Below are positions 1 through 5,300 of a DNA stretch of 7,751 nucleotides, piece after piece. Under the pieces are notes generated by a model, which saw only the letters and a list, made by a program, of their open reading frames with translations, ran no database searches and had not been told where the DNA came from. A program made the translations under genes and the position numbers. Location of the stretch: assembly GCA_028817635.1 (NCBI GenBank), contig JAPPPH010000096.1, positions 1 to 7,751 on the forward strand. The letters run 5' to 3'. The stretch comes from Verrucomicrobiales bacterium (GTDB taxonomy: Bacteria; Verrucomicrobiota; Verrucomicrobiia; Limisphaerales; UBA1096). How positions within the stretch are numbered: position 1 is the stretch's first letter; every line of letters begins with the position of its first letter.

Positions 1-10
1 CTATATTTAT

Positions 11-832
11 ATGATTAACTATAACAAACGCAACATGGGGTGGGTTTCTGCACTTGGCCAAGCGCTTGGCCAAGCCGGGATATTATTACTCATCCTTGTC
101 ATGGCCTCCGGTTGTCGCACGATGACCAAGCAACCGGGAGCGGTGATTGGGCCGTTTTATAAGCCAACAAACTATCATCTTGCCGGCGGGGAGATGCCGG
201 TTGATATGCGTCGCGTGGCTCTACTGCCATTAACCTCTGCTCTCGATACGCGGGAGCATCAATCCGGGAGGGCGATCCTGCAGGAAACATTGCATACACA
301 GGTCGCCCACGCCGGGTTGTTCGAGGTGGTAACCGTCCCGCCATCCAAGATGGAGGCGCTGACCGGCAAGCCGGCTTGGCGGATGATTGAGGAACTGCCG
401 AATGACTTCATCGAGCGTATTATGAAGGAATATGACTGTCAGGGGGTGTTATTCAGCCACTTGTCGGTATACAAACCATATCCGCCTTTAAGTATCGGTT
501 GGCGAATGGGGCTTGTGCACCTGAACTCGGAAAGTAACAATGGCACCGTGGTTTGGGAAATTGACGAAGTGTTCAACGCCGGTGAAAAGCAGGTCATTAA
601 TGCTGCGATTCGTAACGGTGTGAAAAACGGGTTATCTGACCCGGAGTTGGACTACGACTTTGGTTTACTCAACTCCCCCCGGCGATTCGGGCGTTATACG
701 GCTGAGGAGGTTGTGTTGACCATGCAACGTCTTTTGAATCCAAAGAACGCAGGATACAACGATAGGGAACGTGTTCCCCACGATCCGGGTAGAGGCTTCT
801 TTTACGGGCAAACAGCCGGCAACCGGAAGTAA
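11..832 (+). CDS. Predicted lipoprotein in a flagellar gene cluster, function unknown
   Basis: The 273-residue product begins with a lipoprotein-type signal: a basic N-region with K6 and R7, a hydrophobic stretch at about residues 23-31 (ILLLILVM), and a lipobox ending A-S-G-C with the lipidated Cys at residue 35. The mature part has an alpha/beta look. It opens with RVALLPLTS (68-76), followed by a helix, then LFEVV (103-107) and a YPPL motif (157-160). This layout recalls periplasmic lipoproteins of the CsgG/TolB-N/LpoB/FlgO kind, but I do not recognise a named family. Only 10 nt lie upstream, so its ribosome site and promoter cannot be judged. An in-frame ATG at 35 (Met9) is an alternative start that keeps the signal. 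Residues 15-21 (LGQALGQ) are encoded by a 22-bp palindrome that recurs elsewhere in the window. The gene ends 23 nt before the FlgM-like gene, suggesting co-transcription and a possible envelope role in flagellar assembly (inference). Confidence 0.85.
   Translation: MINYNKRNMGWVSALGQALGQAGILLLILVMASGCRTMTKQPGAVIGPFYKPTNYHLAGGEMPVDMRRVALLPLTSALDTREHQSGRAILQETLHTQVAHAGLFEVVTVPPSKMEALTGKPAWRMIEELPNDFIERIMKEYDCQGVLFSHLSVYKPYPPLSIGWRMGLVHLNSESNNGTVVWEIDEVFNAGEKQVINAAIRNGVKNGLSDPELDYDFGLLNSPRRFGRYTAEEVVLTMQRLLNPKNAGYNDRERVPHDPGRGFFYGQTAGNRK
53..74. repeat. 22-bp double palindrome inside a signal peptide
   Basis: Two copies of CTTGGCCAAG (53-62 and 65-74) are separated by CG, and the whole 22 bp is its own reverse complement. 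It is identical to the element at 2356-2377. Here it encodes LGQALGQ (residues 15-21) just before the hydrophobic core of the lipoprotein signal peptide. Confidence 0.9.
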
Positions 833-855
833 CTTTAAACCACAGGAATTATACC

Positions 856-1143
856 ATGTCATCTATAGAAAGAGTAAATGATCCGCTTGGCCCTCAACAG
901 GTTGAAAGTGGCAGTAAGCCGAAGGCTGCAACGGGTCAGTCAACTCGTTCGCCGTTGATTGCGAAGGATGTGCTTGATTTGAATTCGCATCGAATTAATG
1001 AAGCCGAACGTCAGGTTGAGGCGGAGTTTGCGGCTCGCAAGGCACGGGTGATGGCTCAGGAACAGGCTGGCCAATATGATCCCGATAAGGCCATGGACGA
1101 TATTGCCAAGATGTTGGCCGAGGGATACGTTGAACATCGCTGA
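856..1143 (+). CDS. flgM: FlgM-like anti-sigma-28 factor
   Basis: The 95-residue product has a polar, probably disordered N-terminal half and a helical C-terminal half from about residue 38. The C-terminal part matches the FlgM core pattern: a helix (INEAERQVEAEFAARKARVM), then a G-x-Y-D turn (QAGQYDPDKA) and a closing helix (MDDIAKMLAEGYV). FlgM binds the flagellar sigma factor FliA (sigma-28) and blocks late-gene transcription until it is exported through the finished hook-basal body. An AGGA at 843-846 lies 9 nt before the ATG and supports this start. The gene sits between a lipoprotein gene and fliS, and flgM often lies next to flagellar chaperone genes. Sequence identity to classical FlgM is modest, so the call rests on size, C-terminal pattern and neighbours. 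No sigma-28 promoter is evident upstream. Confidence 0.75.
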   Translation: MSSIERVNDPLGPQQVESGSKPKAATGQSTRSPLIAKDVLDLNSHRINEAERQVEAEFAARKARVMAQEQAGQYDPDKAMDDIAKMLAEGYVEHR

Positions 1144-1176
1144 TCGGTCGCGTACCAATAATACCTCTCCATTAGG

Positions 1177-1686
1177 ATGAACCCCTACAATCGCCCCCAA
1201 GCCGGTGCTCCTGTGCCTTCCGCTGAGCCGGCCAATCCGTACGCCAAGGCAAATGCGTATAAGAGTACCTCAGTCAATACGTCGTCGCCGTCTGATCTGG
1301 TGCTTATGTTGTACGATGGAATCATCCGGTTCTTGAACAATGCGAAGGGTGGTTTTGGACTGGAGGATCCGGTTGAGTTTCACCAGGTGATCAACGGGAA
1401 CATCCAGAAGGCCCAGGCGATCATCCGTGAATTGCGGTCGAGCCTGGACATGGACAAGGCGACGGAATTCGGTGAAACGATGGCCGGGTTATATGATTAT
1501 TTTGACCGACGCTTGCAGGAGGCGAACATGGACAAAAAACCGGAGCCGATCGATGAAGTGATTGAGCGGGTGAAAACGATTCGTGATGCCTGGGATGAGA
1601 TGACCCGCCGCGAGTTGAAAAACGTAAATGCCCCGGCCGAGGGAGGGGCGACTTCCGAGGTGGGGACACTGGACGTATCCGGATAA
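1177..1686 (+). CDS. fliS: Flagellar export chaperone FliS
   Basis: The 169-residue product carries the FliS signature: AYKSTSVNTSSPSDLVLMLYDG (residues 27-48, beginning with Y28), an amphipathic helix with ELRSSLDMD, then LYDYFDRRLQEAN and a final helix ending in RDAWDEMTRREL. FliS is a cytoplasmic four-helix-bundle chaperone that binds the C-terminus of flagellin, prevents early polymerisation and delivers it to the FlhA export gate. About 26 Pro/Ala-rich residues precede the conserved start, and a short acidic/Gly tail follows, making it longer than typical FliS (roughly 125-135 residues). The ATG at 1177 is preceded directly by TTAGG with no spacer, so initiation may not use a normal Shine-Dalgarno site. 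The next in-frame ATG (Met44) lies inside the conserved core, and no in-frame ATG lies between 1141 and 1177. A 2-nt gap joins it to the next gene. Confidence 0.95.
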   Translation: MNPYNRPQAGAPVPSAEPANPYAKANAYKSTSVNTSSPSDLVLMLYDGIIRFLNNAKGGFGLEDPVEFHQVINGNIQKAQAIIRELRSSLDMDKATEFGETMAGLYDYFDRRLQEANMDKKPEPIDEVIERVKTIRDAWDEMTRRELKNVNAPAEGGATSEVGTLDVSG

Positions 1687-1688
1687 GA

Positions 1689-2069
1689 ATGGACACGAAA
1701 GGGGAATTGTTAAAATTGCTGGATCGGCTTCGGGCGTTGACTGGGGAGGAGACGCAGGCGATAGGGGGCAAGGATTTCGATCGTGTTGATGCCGTCCAGG
1801 AGGAAAAAGCGGTGGTTCGTTCTGCGATCCTGAAGCTGGAGGCACCGGCCACGGAGGGAAGATCCCGTTTTGCAGATGACCCCGAGGTGCAGCAGGCCGT
1901 AGGCCGGATCATGGAGATGGATCGATCAAACAGCACGCATTTGAGTCGGGAAATGGCGTCATTGAAGGCGGAGGCGGAGGAGCAGACTCGTACCAGCAAG
2001 ACGTTGCGCCGTGTTCACGGAGCGTATGCCCAGCGTCAGGCATCTGCGAACTGGCAGGTGGTTACCTGA
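1689..2069 (+). CDS. FlgN/FliT-like flagellar chaperone (helical, small)
   Basis: The 126-residue product is almost entirely predicted helix and rich in Glu, Arg, Ala and Leu. It starts with a helical stretch (ELLKLLDRLRALTGEE), followed by a KDFDRVDAVQEEKAVVRSAI segment resembling the first long hairpin of FlgN/FliT proteins. It ends with a long charged helix and RRVHGAYAQR, comparable to the C-terminal aromatic region of FlgN. FlgN carries the hook-filament junction proteins FlgK and FlgL, and FliT carries the cap protein FliD. Which role applies cannot be decided from the sequence, so no symbol is given. The start lies 2 nt after the fliS stop, and GGA (1681-1683) spaced 5 nt upstream could serve as its ribosome site, suggesting translational coupling. 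Position directly after fliS is where fliT or flgN-type genes are often found. It is the last gene before a probable terminator. Confidence 0.7.
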   Translation: MDTKGELLKLLDRLRALTGEETQAIGGKDFDRVDAVQEEKAVVRSAILKLEAPATEGRSRFADDPEVQQAVGRIMEMDRSNSTHLSREMASLKAEAEEQTRTSKTLRRVHGAYAQRQASANWQVVT

Positions 2070-2094
2070 TTTTCTGTTGAATAATTGAGATGCG

Positions 2095-2120
2095 AAGCCG
2101 GTCTGTTGAGGCCGGCTTTT
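2095..2120 (+). terminator. Probable intrinsic terminator of the flagellar gene run
   Basis: AAGCCGG (2095-2101) pairs with CCGGCTT (2112-2118) around a 10-nt loop, giving a 7-bp GC-rich stem. T2117-T2120 form a short T-run. It lies 25 nt after the stop of the FlgN/FliT-like gene, where a transcription end is expected. The T-run is short, so efficiency may be moderate and some read-through into the giant gene is possible. Confidence 0.65.
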
Positions 2121-2125
2121 CGTAT

Positions 2126-2137
2126 GCTTGGCCAAGC
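2126..2137. repeat. CTTGGCCAAG palindrome, intergenic copy
   Basis: GCTTGGCCAAGC is a perfect 12-bp palindrome containing the 10-bp core at 2127-2136. It is the only full copy outside a coding frame and lies 6 nt past the terminator T-run. A half-copy, CGCTTGGCC, follows at 2229-2237 in the same gap. Confidence 0.85.
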
Positions 2138-2304
2138 GTTGTGTTCAACCTGTGGGGAACTTGTGAATAAGTCCCCGTGGACATGGCTAGCTGAACGGTC
2201 TTTACTTTCCTTTTGTTCCGGGTCGTTCCGCTTGGCCGTGGGGATTTGATGTTCATGGCGCTTTTTAAGGCGGGCCGTTTATCCCAACCGATTTTTTTAC
2301 CAAT
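2138..2304. other. Gene-free leader region before the giant gene
   Basis: No credible coding frame or RNA gene is seen here. The stretch holds a bulged hairpin at 2154-2176, a half-copy of the CTTGGCCAAG palindrome at 2229-2237 and a T7 run at 2292-2298, just before the ATG at 2305. I could not find a convincing -35/-10 pair, sigma-54 or sigma-28 promoter, nor a Shine-Dalgarno sequence in front of the ATG. A promoter for the giant gene is expected here on position alone. Confidence 0.5.
2154..2176. other. Bulged hairpin with DnaA-box-like sequence
   Basis: GGGG (2154-2157) and ACTT (2159-2162) pair with AAGT (2169-2172) and CCCC (2173-2176). A2158 is bulged and the loop is six nt. The same bases contain TGTGAATAA (2162-2170), one mismatch from the DnaA box TGTGGATAA, and TGTGGGGAA (2151-2159), two mismatches away. 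There is no T-run after it, so it is not an obvious terminator. Its function is unknown. Confidence 0.35.
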
Positions 2305-5300
2305 ATGAATCAAATCAGATTGCTCAATTGTCTATTGCTTATCGTTTTGTATCCGCTTGGCCAAGCGCTTGGCCAAGACGCGGAAAAGGAGGTGCCGCCG
2401 ACAGCGCCGGTCGAGGAGGCGGCACCCAAGACCGATGCCAACGCAGGGGACAAGGATCCAGTCGGTGAAGCGGCGGAGGAACGCAACATTCGGATTCAAT
2501 TTGAGGGAGTGCCGTATTCGGATGCACTCCAGCGGTTTTCCCAGATGGCCAACAAGCCCCTGATCATTGAATCTCCGGTGCAGGGTACGCTGACATTCTA
2601 TGACCCGCAGCCTTACACATACCAAGAGGCGCTGGATGTGTTGAACGTGATCCTCTCGATGAAGGGTGTGGCGCTGGTGGAGACCGGTCGCTATCTACAG
2701 TTGTCCAAGCTAGAGAATATAAAGAAGCTGCCGCTCAAGGTTATACGGGGGGGGGATGCTTCTGGCGATGTGCGTCCGGGGCAGATAGTTACTGTGGTCG
2801 TACAGTTGCAGCATCTGGATGCGGCTGAGGTTTCTGCTGCGGCTTCTTCACTCCTATCAAATGCGGGTTCTATTGCGCCGATGACCCAAGGCAAAGGGCT
2901 AATTATCACGGACCGCCTAGAGAGTATAAAGCGAGTTCAAAATTTATTATCTGAGATTGATATTGGGGCGGATGCTGAGCGAGTCATGAAAACTCACTTG
3001 CTTAAACATTCCTCGGGTTTGGTCGTGGCAGAGTTGATCAATAAGACATTTGGCAAAGCATCTGCACCCAAGCGCTTAAAATACAATGATAAAACCAAGC
3101 GGTACGATTCGTTTGATCCTGAACCGTCAACCTATGTGACGGCAGTATATGATGAGGCGTCACGAACTATGGTGTTGTTTGGACCAACTGAACAGGTTGA
3201 TTTGGCCAGTGATTTACTTTTGCAGTTCGAAGTAGGTGACGGTAGGGCTGGTGAGGTAAAGATTTTTCTCCCAAGCAAGGTGGATGCCGATGACCTTGCG
3301 GAAATGATTCGCGATGGAGTTGAGGGTGTTGCGGGAAAGGGCGAACCATCAGAGACGGCAAAGTTGAAGGCTAGAATCATTGTTGATGAAAAATTTAATC
3401 GTATTATTGCGACAGCCCCAGTATCCGGCCAGCTCGAATTAATCGAGAATTTTGTTTTGCAGGTTGATGGTTCTACTGCAGTTGGGGGTTCACGTACAGC
3501 CAGTGCTTCAATCAATGTTACGCGAGTCTACAGAATAAAGACACTCGATCTGGATACGGTACGCAGTGCAGTGGAAAATGCGACATCCGAGATTTACCCT
3601 TCGGGCGAAACCAAGCCGCGGTTATCCATCTCGGTGGACACGACAACCCGCAGCCTGATTGTAACCGGTTCACCTGGAGACGTGGGGACCGCAGAGGCGA
3701 TCGTCCGGCAACTTGAGGCCGGCCTCAAGGAACCGCTGGCTGAACCTCGCACGACCTCGATGCTAACGTTGGCGAACCACAAGGTAGATCGCATCTACCG
3801 CAATATTGAGTCGCTGGTGAATGAGCGCATGAATGAAGTGCCTTTCAAGGAACAGCCCCGCCCCCGGCTGATTCCAGATCGTGAAAATAACCGGGTAATC
3901 GTGACGGCTAATGCCGGGCAGCATGTGATCGTGGCAGATGTCGTGAAGTCTCTTGACGTTTTGCCTGCCACCCCGGAGCGTACAATGCGCTTTGTCAATC
4001 TTGAGGGTGCGGACGCCCGCAAGCTGAAACCCTTAATTGAGCGTTTGTTTGAAAACGACAAGCCAAGCGAGGGCCCCACTCCGCAGGTGGTCGAGGACAC
4101 GGGCGGCAAGCGGTTCGTCGTTCTATCTACCAAGGCTCAACATGAGCGTATCTTGGCATTCCTTCAGGAGTACAGGGACAGCAGCGGGTTGGTAATTGAG
4201 CGTGAAATACGATCCATAAGCCTTCCTCGTCGCGAGCCGGGCAAGTTCAACGAGATGGTGCAGTCGATTCAAAAACTGCTCGACCAGCGGATGCAGGAGG
4301 CCAATTTTTCGCGGATGCCCAGGCCGTTGATTCTGCCGGACGAGCCGGGCAGCCGTTTGGTGCTGACAGCGACGGAGGAGCAGTTCGAGGTGATTGACCA
4401 GATTGTGGAAACGGTGACGGCGACCCCGACTCCGGCCAAGCGCGAGATGCGGGTGGTGCGGTTGAAGGATCGCAACGGTCTTGAACTGGCCGAATTAGCC
4501 AAGCGGTTGTTCGACAATCAGGTTTCGCCTGACGGATCGCGTCCGCAGATCTTTGCTGACAAGGACGGTACGCGCTTGGTTGTCGTTGGCACGGAGGCGG
4601 AGTTTGAGCAGGTCGAAGTCTTTGCCCGGGATTTTAACGAGGGTCGTGAGGACCTCGGGCCGCACCAGTTCAAATTCGTTGAAGTTCCGCTTGGCCAAGC
4701 GGACGAGGTCGTGAAGTCGATCGGCAAGCTGTATCAGGATCAGTTGCGCGACAACCCATCGAGGCAGGCCAACGCAGCGACCATCCTTGCCGATTCCGAG
4801 AATGACCGTGTCATCATCAGCGGCCCGCAAAAGGAAGTGGGCCGGGTTGAGGGCCTGGTGCGGATGCTCGGTCCGGCCAAGGGCGATACCGGTGGCCAAA
4901 AGGTCACCCAGGTTGTTCGACTGAATTCGGCCAACGCCCAAAACATGTCCGGGTTGATCGAGAAAAGTTTCAACACCGGCCCCAACCGCGGGAAGTTGAA
5001 TCTGCTGGTCGACGAGTTGAGCAACAGCCTGATACTGAGCGGAGCCGAGAGATCCGTGGCCGCCGCCGAGGTGGTGGTGCGTCAATTGGACACGAACAAT
5101 CGTCAACAACCGCTCGAGTTGCGCATACTGGAATTACGAGCCGGAGAGGCAGCCAAGGTCGGGCCGCTGGTGGAGGAACTGTTCACCGCACTGATGAAGG
5201 ATCGGCACGGGAACAACTATAAGTCGCGCACAACTATTACGGTGGATGAAAACGCGAACCGAATCATTATTACCGGTAGCAAGGAAGAGATTGACGAGAT

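Noticed and set aside
367..378. CAAGCCGGCTTG, a 12-bp palindrome in the lipoprotein gene, as another member of the repeat family
   Set aside because: It shares half-site letters but lacks the GGCC-centred core. It is a single copy and could arise by chance.
833..1176. Sigma-28 promoter ahead of the FlgM-like gene or fliS
   Set aside because: No TAAA-type -35 with a correctly spaced GCCGATAA-like -10 could be found in either gap.
1421..1999. A 192-codon minus-strand open frame across fliS and the next gene
   Set aside because: It is Ser/Arg/Pro-rich, has no recognisable domain, and overlaps two convincing + strand flagellar genes. I treat it as a shadow frame.
2154..2176. Replication origin
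   Set aside because: Only two imperfect DnaA-box-like sequences occur, with no box cluster, no AT-rich unwinding region and no dnaA, dnaN or parAB genes nearby.
2332..2625. Overlapping open frames on both strands at the start of the giant gene
   Set aside because: The + frame from 2305 has a signal peptide and a recognisable N0-like domain. The alternatives are Arg/Pro/Ser-rich artefacts.
4495..5109. A 204-codon minus-strand open frame inside the giant gene
   Set aside because: It lies opposite a well-supported coding frame with clear domain repeats. Its translation has no recognisable motif and is explained by codon bias of the + strand gene.
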